Shown here: one piece after another, positions 56,716-64,000 of the stretch
How positions within the stretch are numbered: position 1 is the first letter of the stretch
Layout of the letters: every line of letters starts with the position of its first letter
Assembly: GCF_000757885.1 (NCBI RefSeq)
Contig: NZ_JQCR01000002.1
Coordinates: 2,480,001 to 2,544,000, forward strand
Direction: 5' to 3'
DNA length: 64,000 nucleotides
Source of the DNA: Paenibacillus wynnii
Lineage (GTDB): Bacteria; Bacillota; Bacilli; Paenibacillales; Paenibacillaceae
Made by a program: the position numbers and the translations under genes
The notes under the pieces: model-generated
What the model saw: the letters and a program-made list of their open reading frames with translations, nothing else
The model's database searches: none
Told to the model about the DNA's origin: nothing

Positions 56716-57438
56716 ATGGAGAATCAAAGCTCTGGAAAGACATTCATTAAAGTACTTTTAGCGGATGATCATCAGCTTTTTCGTGAAGGACTTAAACGCA
56801 TTTTGAATATGGAGGACGATATTGAGGTCATCGGTGAATGCGGAGATGGCATTCAGGTTCTTGAGTTCTGTAATGTAACTAAACCGGACATTGTTCTTAT
56901 GGATATCAATATGCCGATCGAGAACGGCGTGGAAGCCACGCAAAAGCTCCGGGAAATGTTCCCGGACATCAAGGTTATTATTCTATCGATTCATGATGAT
57001 GAGAGTTATGTATTTGAGACACTGCGTAAAGGGGCCAACGGATATTTGCTGAAAGATATGGAAGCCGAGTCGCTCATTAATGCGATCCGTTCCGTTTGCC
57101 AAGGACATGCCTTTATTCATCCCAAAGTAACAGGGAAGCTGATTAACCAGCTTCGCAGAATGACCTATCTGAATGAGACTGGCGCTATGGCCGAGACCGT
57201 TGTGAAAGAAGCCGGTGTGAAGTTTGTCGCTGGTGACAATAACCCTCTTACACGGCGGGAAGCAGAAGTCCTTCGGTTAATGGCTGAGGGTAAAAGTAAC
57301 AAGATGATTGGTGAATATCTGTTCATCAGTGAAAAAACGGTCAAAAACCATGTGAGCAGCATTCTGCAAAAAATGGAAGTAGATGATCGTACACAAGCCG
57401 TAATCAACTCCATAAAGTTTGGTTGGGTAACGTTGTAA
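56716..57438 (+). CDS. degU: Response regulator DegU
   Basis: NarL/LuxR-type regulator of 240 residues. The receiver has acidic DD near 17-18 and phospho-acceptor D63 in [11 protein letters not shown], and the HTH is [40 protein letters not shown] near the C-terminus. ATG 56716 follows AAAGGAG and lies 4 bases after the degS stop; the frame reaches back to 56689. With degS it forms a standard two-component pair next to competence genes, as in B. subtilis. Confidence 0.97.
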   Translation: MENQSSGKTFIKVLLADDHQLFREGLKRILNMEDDIEVIGECGDGIQVLEFCNVTKPDIVLMDINMPIENGVEATQKLREMFPDIKVIILSIHDDESYVFETLRKGANGYLLKDMEAESLINAIRSVCQGHAFIHPKVTGKLINQLRRMTYLNETGAMAETVVKEAGVKFVAGDNNPLTRREAEVLRLMAEGKSNKMIGEYLFISEKTVKNHVSSILQKMEVDDRTQAVINSIKFGWVTL

Positions 57439-57551
57439 AACACAACTAGAAACTGTACATATACTGAGGGTTCTTTCAAGCCGAAGGACTGGGCAGTCAC
57501 CGACCTTTTGTCACCGGCATATATTGTCGGTATACAAGGAGGTGCATCTCC

Positions 57552-58013
57552 ATGGCAGCCCAGTTAATATGGATTATAGTCGTGTATGCTTCAGCGGTCG
57601 TTTTTGTAAACCTACTGCACATCCGGGAGAAAATGCGTCAATCCCCAAGATCCGGGGAGTGGATTCATTATATTCTCATTACCCGGAACCATGAGACTGT
57701 AATTGAATGGTACGTTCGTGCACTCACTTTGCATTCCTTCCTTACAGGAAAGCGGTTGCGTGTGACCTGTATGGATGATAACTCCGATGACGATACACTA
57801 CTTCTTGTCATGAAAATGAAGCAGAGTGGATGCTCCCTTGAAGTAGAGGCGCTCGAACACTTGGAAGAGCGGAGTACAGCACAGAGGGACGGTAACCTTG
57901 GGTTAGAGCAAGAGATTATTATTGATTTGCGACTATTCGAGGGGCTGTTCCCGCTGCCATTTATTCAGGATCTGGGAAGTAGGGGATACGGATCAAAGCC
58001 TGGTGGAATGTAA
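57552..58013 (+). CDS. Protein of unknown function with an N-terminal membrane helix
   Basis: Not recognised. The 153 residues have a membrane helix at about 4-22 ([18 protein letters not shown]), then a soluble part with [20 protein letters not shown] and [24 protein letters not shown], reminiscent of the first half of a GT-A glycosyltransferase fold, but too short for one. The start ATG 57552 has the strong site AAGGAGGTG. It occupies the place between degU and comFA. Confidence 0.75.
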   Translation: MAAQLIWIIVVYASAVVFVNLLHIREKMRQSPRSGEWIHYILITRNHETVIEWYVRALTLHSFLTGKRLRVTCMDDNSDDDTLLLVMKMKQSGCSLEVEALEHLEERSTAQRDGNLGLEQEIIIDLRLFEGLFPLPFIQDLGSRGYGSKPGGM

Positions 58014-58033
58014 AAACATATGTAAGCAACGGG

Positions 58034-58072
58034 TGAAGCACACTCTCCAGTGAAGGAGAAGTGTGCTTTTTT
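58034..58072 (+). terminator. Terminator after the 57552 gene
   Basis: GAAGCACACTTCT-type stem: AAGCACACT with AGTGTGCTT around CTCC/GGAG, then T's. Confidence 0.85.
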
Positions 58073-58194
58073 GCGTTGTCGGAAGGTTAGCGGGAAATAG
58101 TTCATTAATTTAAAAACAGGCGACGGTTGCCGACTTTACTATACTCGCGTGGGATTAAAATGTTTAGCTAAGGCACTAACCCGCTGATGAATAG

Positions 58195-58361
58195 TGTATT
58201 TTTTACAACATTGTAACAGGAAAGAGTGAAATTCAGTGGCATTGTTGCACTAAATGCAGGAATTTATCCAGATATTACAGTAACACGGACTAAAAGCTGC
58301 ATTCTGTACAGTAAAGATTGGTTTTAGCGTGGTAACGGTGAATAAAGCTGTATTTTATACA
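58195..58361 (+). repeat. 51/52-bp periodic palindrome array, four copies (before comFA)
   Basis: TGYAY-N3-type motifs start at 58195, 58246, 58298 and 58349; steps are 51, 52 and 51, the same alternation as at 23568. The first copy has one mismatch in the right arm. The array lies between the terminator and the comFA ribosome site. Confidence 0.85.
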
Positions 58362-58426
58362 ATATTGCTCGAAGCTTCAGCGATCAAATGATTTGAGTAA
58401 GTTTGTATTCAAGAAGGAGGACAAGC

Positions 58427-60484
58427 ATGAAAGCAGCTGTGTATGCAGTAAACCCTAAGGGAGTTTGGAGTGTACGTATCTCGCTGGATTTACAGGTAGA
58501 CATCGAGTGGTGGAACGGGAAGCACAACCAAGGTAAAGAAGATGAGGTTTCCAAAACTGGAGAAATGGTTATTCTGTCAACCTCCATGCCGCTAGGATGG
58601 GCGGTAAAGCTGCGCGATAGCTGGGTGCATCCTAACGAAATGCAGCATTGGGGGACTGATTTTTGGGACCGGTATGTAAATGAAATACTTAAAGAAGAAC
58701 GGGACTTGGAAGGGGAGACGAGGCATGAAAAAACGGTAGTAGCTCCAATAGGGATAAAAAATAATCTTAACGAAATTAACGTAAGGAAGAAAGATCCACT
58801 CGGAGTGAATAACGAAGTTTACTTCGAGAGAGGTTCGGCAGATGTTGGAACTGGAGCTTATGAATTATTCGGTTGGGCTAGAGGAGAGGAGTTGGAATAT
58901 GAGGCTGATATGCTGACAGAGTTGGTAACTGGACGTTCCTTACTGGAAACGGAATGGATGGCACTGCTGAGCGAGCATTATCCGTTGCTGACAAAGCATT
59001 GGCGCAGCGCGGTCCAGCTCGCGCATTTGAAGGGGCGGCTGAAGCTAGAAGCCGCCGTTATCACGGAGCCGCCGCGCCCTCAAGCAGCGGCGGCCCGCCG
59101 GGGAGACCGCCAGCTGCGTTTCGCTGCTGGCGGTCTGGTGTGGGCAAGCGCCGCGGCCCGGCGCTTGGGCTGGCGCGGCGCTGCTCGCCGCCGCGCGCTC
59201 CCGCGCTGCCAGCGCTGCGGCAGCGCCGTAACCGCCCGCACGGCCTGCGCCGCGTGCGGGCTTTCGGCTTGCGCCTATTGCGAGGCCTGCCTCGCACTCG
59301 GGCGCAGCCGTGCTTGTGCGCTGCTGCTGCGCAGCGCAGCGCTTCCATCGGCCCTGCTGCGCGGGGCCGTAGCCGACCCCACCGCGGCGGCACGCCGGTG
59401 GGGACTTAGCGCGGCGCAGGCGGAGGCCGCCGGCGCTGCGCTGGGCTTCATGGCGGAGCCGCGCAAGCGCTCCGCCGACCCTTGCCCAGAGCGGTTCCTG
59501 CTCTGGGCGGTGACGGGAGCCGGGAAGACGGAAATAGTCTTCCCGCTCCTAGAGGCAGTGCTCGCCGCCGGAGGCCGCGCTCTGGTAGCGACACCGCGGC
59601 GCGATGTCGTACTGGAGCTGGCGCCGAGGCTCGCAAAGGCTTTCCCGGCGGAGACTCTCGCCGTGTTGTATGGGGGCAGCCCCGACCGGTGGACCGGGGG
59701 GCGGCTGGCCTTGGCAACCACACATCAGCTGGTTCGTTTCTATCAGAGTTTCGATCTCGTGATTATTGATGAGCTGGATGCTTACCCGTACCATAATGAT
59801 CCCATGCTGGCACATGCCGCTGAGCAAGCTTGTAAAAGGGACGGAACCTTCATCTTCCTCTCGGCGACACCACCGAAGGATCTGCAGCAACAAGTAAGAA
59901 AAAACCAATTAGCCCACGCCAAAGTTCCTGTCCGCTTCCATGGGCATCCCCTGCCCGTGCCGATACATCTTACTATTCCTTCCCTACTTGACTGCCTAAA
60001 GCAGCGTGTTTTACCAAAAAGGCTGCTTCAGGCGCTAAGGAGATCACTGGCGAGGGGTGCACAGGTTTTTATGTTTGTATGTAGAATTGCCCACATCGAG
60101 CCGTTGCTCTCTATTCTTCGCCGGAATCTCCCCGGTATTATAATTGCAGGGACATCCTCGCAAGACCCTGCAAGGGCTGATAAAGTGAGCGCCTTCCGCA
60201 ACCGGGAGATTACATTATTAGTGACTACAACGATTCTGGAACGGGGGGTTACCATTCCGCGAAGTGATGTTTTTATTATGGATGCAGACAGCAGCCTTTT
60301 TGATGAGGCTTCTTTGGTTCAGATGGCGGGCCGGGCCGGGCGTTCAAAGGATGACCCTGCGGGTATAGTCATATTTGCGTCTCCCCACTGGAGTCGTCCC
60401 CAACGCGGTGCGATTTCCCAGATAAGCTCCATGAATAGAATGGCTAAGCGGAAAGGATACCTGAGGAAGGAGCCTACCCAATGA
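58427..60484 (+). CDS. comFA: Competence DNA-translocation helicase ComFA
   Basis: DEAD/DEAH-type ATPase that helps pull transforming DNA into the cell. The 685 residues include an unusual N-terminal region of about 250, a four-plus-cysteine zinc cluster (about 260-300, CQRCG..CAACG..CAYCEAC), Walker A TGAGKTE (about 363-369), the Walker B-type IIDELDAYPY, FLSATPP and a helicase C domain with TTTILERGVTIP and QMAGRAGRSKDDPAG. ATG 58427 follows AAGGAGGA. The middle (about 59010-59690) is extremely GC-rich, with abrupt edges. comFC overlaps it by 4 bases. Confidence 0.94.
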   Translation: MKAAVYAVNPKGVWSVRISLDLQVDIEWWNGKHNQGKEDEVSKTGEMVILSTSMPLGWAVKLRDSWVHPNEMQHWGTDFWDRYVNEILKEERDLEGETRHEKTVVAPIGIKNNLNEINVRKKDPLGVNNEVYFERGSADVGTGAYELFGWARGEELEYEADMLTELVTGRSLLETEWMALLSEHYPLLTKHWRSAVQLAHLKGRLKLEAAVITEPPRPQAAAARRGDRQLRFAAGGLVWASAAARRLGWRGAARRRALPRCQRCGSAVTARTACAACGLSACAYCEACLALGRSRACALLLRSAALPSALLRGAVADPTAAARRWGLSAAQAEAAGAALGFMAEPRKRSADPCPERFLLWAVTGAGKTEIVFPLLEAVLAAGGRALVATPRRDVVLELAPRLAKAFPAETLAVLYGGSPDRWTGGRLALATTHQLVRFYQSFDLVIIDELDAYPYHNDPMLAHAAEQACKRDGTFIFLSATPPKDLQQQVRKNQLAHAKVPVRFHGHPLPVPIHLTIPSLLDCLKQRVLPKRLLQALRRSLARGAQVFMFVCRIAHIEPLLSILRRNLPGIIIAGTSSQDPARADKVSAFRNREITLLVTTTILERGVTIPRSDVFIMDADSSLFDEASLVQMAGRAGRSKDDPAGIVIFASPHWSRPQRGAISQISSMNRMAKRKGYLRKEPTQ

Positions 60485-61347
60485 CTTCAACACCTGAATG
60501 GCTTAAATTCGTTCTTTCGCTGTTATCTTCCTCTTCTTCAGAGTGCCTAGCCTGCGGGAATCAAGGGAAGGGGTCATCACTTTCACCTGCATTATGTGTG
60601 AAGTGTGCGGTGCTCATTCCATGGATTAAGTCTCCACGCTGTCCAAAATGCGGAAGACATGTGGGCTGTCCAGACTGTTCTCGTGGAGGAGAACCTTCAC
60701 CCCTCCTATGTAACAGGAGCGCAGTGGCTTACAACAGTGTGATGCGTGAATGGTTGGGTCAGTATAAATACCGCGGTAATGAGCGATATGCTCCCATATT
60801 AGGGTTAATGCTTGAAAAAGCGTACCAAATGCTAAAAGTACAACATGAAGACGTTGTATATCAAAATACATTCATTCGTCCGCGTTCAGCCTTTCCTTTT
60901 CGCCGATCTCCATCCATTGTTTCATGGAAAGCAGACCTGCTAGTTCCTGTTCCGGTAAGTGAGCCGCGTTTGATTGAAAGGGGGTTCAATCAGGCCGAAC
61001 GGCTTGCAGCCGAGCTGTCTTGGCGGACGGGAATTCCGCTTCTCCCTCTGCTGGTACGTACACATCACACCGATAAGCAAAGCTTCAAGGGCCGTGCGGA
61101 GCGCCTAACCAATATGAAGCATGCCTTTGGGCCAAACTCTTCAATATCTGAGGATTATTTCAACTGGTTAATGGGAATTACAGCTTTTCACGATACCAAC
61201 TACCCACGTCCTGTACGTATTATCATTGTGGATGATATTTATACCACTGGGAGTACGATCAGAGCCTGTGCTGAATCGGTTCGACAGATGACTGAGGCTT
61301 GCGGTTTTAGATCTGATATATATAGCCTGACTTGGGCACGTTCCTAA
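60481..61347 (+). CDS. comFC: ComF family phosphoribosyltransferase-like protein ComFC
   Basis: Needed for natural transformation and proposed to act with ComFA and DprA. The 288 residues have an N-terminal zinc ribbon (CLACG..CVKC, CPKCGRHVGCPDC), a central YKYRGNERYAPILG, LLVPVPVSEPRLIERGFNQAERLA and the PRPP-type loop RIIIVDDIYTTGST. There is an insert of about 30 residues (TFIRPRSAFPFRRSPSIVSWK). It starts at ATG 60481, overlapping comFA (ATGA), so the two are coupled. Confidence 0.94.
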   Translation: MTSTPEWLKFVLSLLSSSSSECLACGNQGKGSSLSPALCVKCAVLIPWIKSPRCPKCGRHVGCPDCSRGGEPSPLLCNRSAVAYNSVMREWLGQYKYRGNERYAPILGLMLEKAYQMLKVQHEDVVYQNTFIRPRSAFPFRRSPSIVSWKADLLVPVPVSEPRLIERGFNQAERLAAELSWRTGIPLLPLLVRTHHTDKQSFKGRAERLTNMKHAFGPNSSISEDYFNWLMGITAFHDTNYPRPVRIIIVDDIYTTGSTIRACAESVRQMTEACGFRSDIYSLTWARS

Positions 61348-61452
61348 GCGGAAAATATAGTCCCATAGACGAATACTCGACAATCATGTAATCTAGGAGC
61401 ATAAGATGTCTATTCGCTGTACAATATGTTATGGAAGGAGCGGCTGCTTAAA

Positions 61453-61860
61453 ATGAATCTAGACAATTGTCCAAGGTGCGGCCGGTTGTATCTGAAAAAT
61501 ATTATGGATATGTGCCAGGTCTGTGTTAAGGATCTGGAGCATCAGTATGAAATTTGCGTAAAATATCTCCGTGAGAACAAAGGAACCAACATACAGGAAC
61601 TGTCTGATGCTACGGATATATCCATAAAGGAAATCACCCGTTTTATTAGAGAAGGGCGGATTTCTATTGCAGGTGCACCGAATATGATGTATCCATGTGA
61701 AGTGTGCGGAACTCTCATTAGAGACGGGCATATGTGTGAAAACTGCCGAACTCGATTACGCAAGGATTTCTCAACGGCCATTAAGGAAAGTGCATCCGCT
61801 AAAGAGGTTAAAAAGGATAATGCAGGCGCTTATAGAGCTATAGATAAGCTTAGGGACTGA
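61453..61860 (+). CDS. yvyF: Flagellar operon protein YvyF (TIGR03826)
   Basis: Protein of 135 residues with two cysteine pairs at each end (CPRCGRLYLK..CQVC and CEVCGTLI..CENC), likely two zinc ribbons flanking a helix-turn-helix-like segment (LSDATDISIKEITRFIREGRISI). Family knowledge: a flagellar-operon protein in Bacillus, once reported to influence FlgM and motility; no biochemical role is firm. ATG 61453 is chosen by family alignment and follows AAGGAG at a long distance. Confidence 0.9.
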   Translation: MNLDNCPRCGRLYLKNIMDMCQVCVKDLEHQYEICVKYLRENKGTNIQELSDATDISIKEITRFIREGRISIAGAPNMMYPCEVCGTLIRDGHMCENCRTRLRKDFSTAIKESASAKEVKKDNAGAYRAIDKLRD

Positions 61861-61889
61861 TAAATTCTGCAAAAAAACACTTGCAGCTA

Positions 61890-61943
61890 TAAAGAATGTT
61901 TCAACACACGCCGATAAACTTAGTAATGATTATCGGCTTTTTT
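61890..61943 (+). promoter_or_regulatory. Sigma-D promoter of flgM merged with an intrinsic terminator
   Basis: TAAA (61890-61893), a 16-base spacer and GCCGATAA (61910-61917) match sigma-D. The same GCCGATAA pairs with TTATCGGC (61930-61937), followed by six T, a terminator. A transcript that starts at about 61924 lacks the left arm and would escape it, while readthrough from comF-yvyF would stop. Confidence 0.75.
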
Positions 61944-61966
61944 ATATTAAAAGGAAGGTGGAAGTT

Positions 61967-62254
61967 ATGAAAATTAACGAGACCGGACGTATTAACGCGA
62001 TTAATCCTTATCAACGCAACGCGGAATCGCAAAGGCAGGAACAAATGAAGAAGAGTACACGTAAGGATGAGGTTTCGATCTCTACAGAAGCCATGAAGCT
62101 TCTCGAGGCACAGAACAGCGGTAAGGTTGATGCTGAACGTGCACTCAAGATTGAGAACTTGAAGCAGCAGGTTTCTGCCGGCACTTACCAAGTTGACGCA
62201 TCCAAGCTCGCAGAGAAACTCGCCCCTTATTTTAAGCAATCCTCCGAGAATTAG
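61967..62254 (+). CDS. flgM: Anti-sigma-D factor FlgM
   Basis: It binds sigma-D until the hook is finished, then is removed. The 95 residues have a flexible N-terminus and conserved C-terminal helices SISTEAMKLLEAQ, ERALKIENLKQQVSAGTYQVDASKLAEKL. ATG 61967 follows AAGGAAGGTGG; GTG 61958 is in frame within that site. It is preceded by the sigma-D promoter/terminator. The flgN start follows directly. Confidence 0.95.
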   Translation: MKINETGRINAINPYQRNAESQRQEQMKKSTRKDEVSISTEAMKLLEAQNSGKVDAERALKIENLKQQVSAGTYQVDASKLAEKLAPYFKQSSEN

Positions 62255-62266
62255 GTGAATCCATCT

Positions 62267-62767
62267 ATGGCACTGACAAAATTGATTGAACTATTGGAGC
62301 GGCTGGACGAGGCCCATCAACAAATGCTGGATCTGGCCGCTACCAAGAAAGAAGCTATTATGGATAATAAAGTTGAGGGGATCATAGAAATCCTTAACCG
62401 TGAATCCAAGCTTATGAAGCTGACTCGACAACTCGAGGAGCAGCGTGCAGAGGCGGCTTATGCCTTTCTGCAAGGAGTTGGTATTCGTTCCAACCTCAAC
62501 CTGAACCTCACCGAGTTGTCCAGGCTTGTATTTGACCCAGATGACAAGTCGCGACTTCTGCATGTTCAGCTTAAGCTTTCAGACACTTTGAAAAGTCTGA
62601 AGCAAGCTAACGAGCTTAATCAGAAACTGATTGAGCAGTCGCTTACCTTTATAGATTATACCTTGGACTTATTAGTTGGCAGACCCAATCAGGACATTAC
62701 TTATCATCATCCATCTGACAAGGGTGCCGCAGTTAACCGGTCGGGACTTTTTGACGCTCGGGGATAG
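62267..62767 (+). CDS. flgN: Flagellar export chaperone FlgN family protein
   Basis: Helical cytosolic chaperone for FlgK and FlgL before export. About 166 residues, nearly all alpha-helical with heptads (LIELLERLDEAHQQMLDLAATKKEAI and LKLSDTLKSLKQANELNQKLIEQSLTFIDYTLDLL). ATG 62267 follows TTAGGTG; GTG 62255 is an alternative. Position between flgM and flgK matches B. subtilis yvyG. Confidence 0.9.
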   Translation: MALTKLIELLERLDEAHQQMLDLAATKKEAIMDNKVEGIIEILNRESKLMKLTRQLEEQRAEAAYAFLQGVGIRSNLNLNLTELSRLVFDPDDKSRLLHVQLKLSDTLKSLKQANELNQKLIEQSLTFIDYTLDLLVGRPNQDITYHHPSDKGAAVNRSGLFDARG

Positions 62768-62831
62768 AACATAACTTTATAGGATAGTTTGCATTAGCCA
62801 TACGCAAAGCTTTTAAGGGGGAGCAAGAAGC

Positions 62832-64000
62832 ATGACATCTACTTTTCACTCGATCGAGACGGCGAGACGCAGTTTGTTCACACAGACGGCAGCTTTAAAT
62901 ACAACCGGACATAATATCGCCAATGCCAATACAGAGGGTTACAGCCGTCAGACCGTTAAGATGACTGCCTCCCGTCCCATTGAAGCTTATGGACTTACCA
63001 AATCTACGGTTCCAGGTCAGTTAGGCACAGGCGTAGAATTCGGATCTATTGAACGTGTCCGAGAGTCCTTTTTGGATAATCAATTCCGTGATGAGAACTC
63101 AGCTCTCGGCAACTGGACTATCCAGTCGAATACACTAGACAAGCTGGAAGCTATCTTTCAAGAGCCTTCCGATACCGGAATCAGTACCGTGATGAATAAC
63201 TTTTGGAAGTCCTGGTCTGACCTCAGTAAGAATCCTGCAGACAGTACAGCTCGTAAGATTGTAGTTCAAACTACACAATCCATGACGGACGCTATGAACT
63301 ATTTGAGCAGACAGCTTGATAATCTGAACACGGATTTAGCATCCAATATTGCTGTTAAAGGCACCGAAATACAGACGTATCTTTCTTCAGTAGCTGAACT
63401 TAACAAATCTATCTTCAGAATTGAGAGCTTGGGTGACAAAGCAAATGACCTGCGTGATCAACGTGATCTATTCGTAGACAAGCTTTCAAAGATTATTAAT
63501 ATCAATGTAGTTGAAACGGAGAGTGGGTTTAACGTTTCATTAGGAAGTCAACCGCTGGTTCAAGGTTTCGCGGTTTCAGCTACTACCGATAGTGCTTTTT
63601 TGAACTCAGCTTATGGCGATGGTTTATCGGGTGATATGAAATCTGGCGAGGTCTATGGAATGATTGCTTCCAGCAAGAACTATGTGGCTGATTACAAGAA
63701 ACAGCTCGATAATATAGCTAATACCATTGCTACTGGTGATATAGTAGTAACTCTTCCTAAAGGCTCTGTACTTCCAGAAGGAACTATCCTTACCAATGAT
63801 GTCACTGTAACCAAGGCGGATGGATCTACTGCTACTATTACCGCGGGATCGCTGTTTCCTATAGGTGCTACCTTGAATTCAGATGTAAAAACAACGGTTC
63901 AAGGGCTAAACGGGCTTCATCAACTAGGTTATACAATGGATGGTACTCTCAATCCAGGCAAACCTCTGTTCACAATTACAGGTGATGGAACGGCCATTAC
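62832..64000 (+). CDS. flgK: Flagellar hook-associated protein 1 FlgK, 5' part
   Basis: First hook-filament junction protein, exported through the flagellar channel. The frame is open to the window end (about 389 codons shown). The N-terminal coiled-coil signature is MTSTFHSIETARRSLFTQTAALNTTGHNIANANTEGYSRQTV, followed by LGTGVEFGSIERVRESFLDNQFRDE, typical of FlgK. The start ATG 62832 follows AAGGGGGAG. It is expressed with flgM-flgN, whose product FlgN is its chaperone. The C-terminal part lies outside the window. Confidence 0.95.
   Translation, partial: MTSTFHSIETARRSLFTQTAALNTTGHNIANANTEGYSRQTVKMTASRPIEAYGLTKSTVPGQLGTGVEFGSIERVRESFLDNQFRDENSALGNWTIQSNTLDKLEAIFQEPSDTGISTVMNNFWKSWSDLSKNPADSTARKIVVQTTQSMTDAMNYLSRQLDNLNTDLASNIAVKGTEIQTYLSSVAELNKSIFRIESLGDKANDLRDQRDLFVDKLSKIININVVETESGFNVSLGSQPLVQGFAVSATTDSAFLNSAYGDGLSGDMKSGEVYGMIASSKNYVADYKKQLDNIANTIATGDIVVTLPKGSVLPEGTILTNDVTVTKADGSTATITAGSLFPIGATLNSDVKTTVQGLNGLHQLGYTMDGTLNPGKPLFTITGDGTAI

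Noticed and set aside
61910..61943. Plain terminator only, without promoter
   Set aside because: A TAAA box at 16 bases and the GCCGATAA word fit sigma-D, and flgM is a known sigma-D gene, so both functions are reported.

Overview
The window comes from a spore-forming, flagellated, S-layer-bearing Firmicute, most likely Paenibacillus or a close relative. Gene order follows the Bacillus subtilis prfA-prmC-spoIIR-ywlC-mntP-ywlE-ywlG-glyA-upp-atp and murA-spoIID-spoIIQ-spoIIID-mbl-flhO-flhP-fabZ blocks. The Paenibacillus-type features are large SLH-domain proteins with csaB, repeat-rich intergenic spaces and moderate GC with GC-rich patches inside some genes. Almost everything is on the + strand. 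No rRNA, tRNA, CRISPR array, transposase or prophage was seen.

Layout. 1-13.7 kb: end of ychF, prfA-prmC, two tandem SEDS (FtsW/RodA-type) paralogues, spoIIR, ywlC (Sua5 type), mntP, ywlE, a ZTP riboswitch with ywlG-glyA, then upp and mnaA. 13.8-21.5 kb: complete F-type ATP synthase operon (atpZ-like, atpI, B, E, F, H, A, G, D, C) with an unusual set of intercistronic hairpins. 21.6-32.3 kb: DUF1146 protein, murA, a periodic repeat array, spoIID, spoIIQ, spoIIID, mbl, flhO-flhP, a small EpuA-type membrane protein, fabZ and a phosphohexomutase. 32.3-55.5 kb: a cell-envelope region with a DUF5693 protein, csaB, a TagA/WecG glycosyltransferase, TagO/WecA, three very large SLH-domain proteins (one the probable major S-layer protein), an alpha/beta SASP, metK and a phosphodiester glycosidase. 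55.5-64 kb: degS-degU, comFA-comFC and the flagellar set yvyF-flgM-flgN-flgK; flgK runs off the window.

How it fits together. mnaA, tagO, the TagA-type transferase and csaB can build a pyruvylated secondary cell-wall polymer, which is what SLH domains bind, so polymer synthesis and the anchored proteins share one region. Sporulation genes carry recognisable promoters (sigma-F-like before spoIIQ, sigma-E-like before spoIIID) and flagellar genes carry sigma-D-like promoters (before flhO and flgM).

Most unusual signals. (1) Three intergenic arrays of a 13-bp interrupted palindrome, TGYAY-N3-RTRCA, spaced almost exactly 51-52 bp. (2) A four-copy 42-bp tandem hairpin repeat between atpA and atpG, with the same hairpin type again directly before atpC. 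(3) A dispersed GAAACGG...CCGTTTC palindromic repeat family lying 5' of prfA, ywlC, atpD and the DUF5693 gene. (4) A flgM promoter whose -10 element is also the left arm of a terminator. (5) A possible C-rich small RNA on the minus strand before fabZ.
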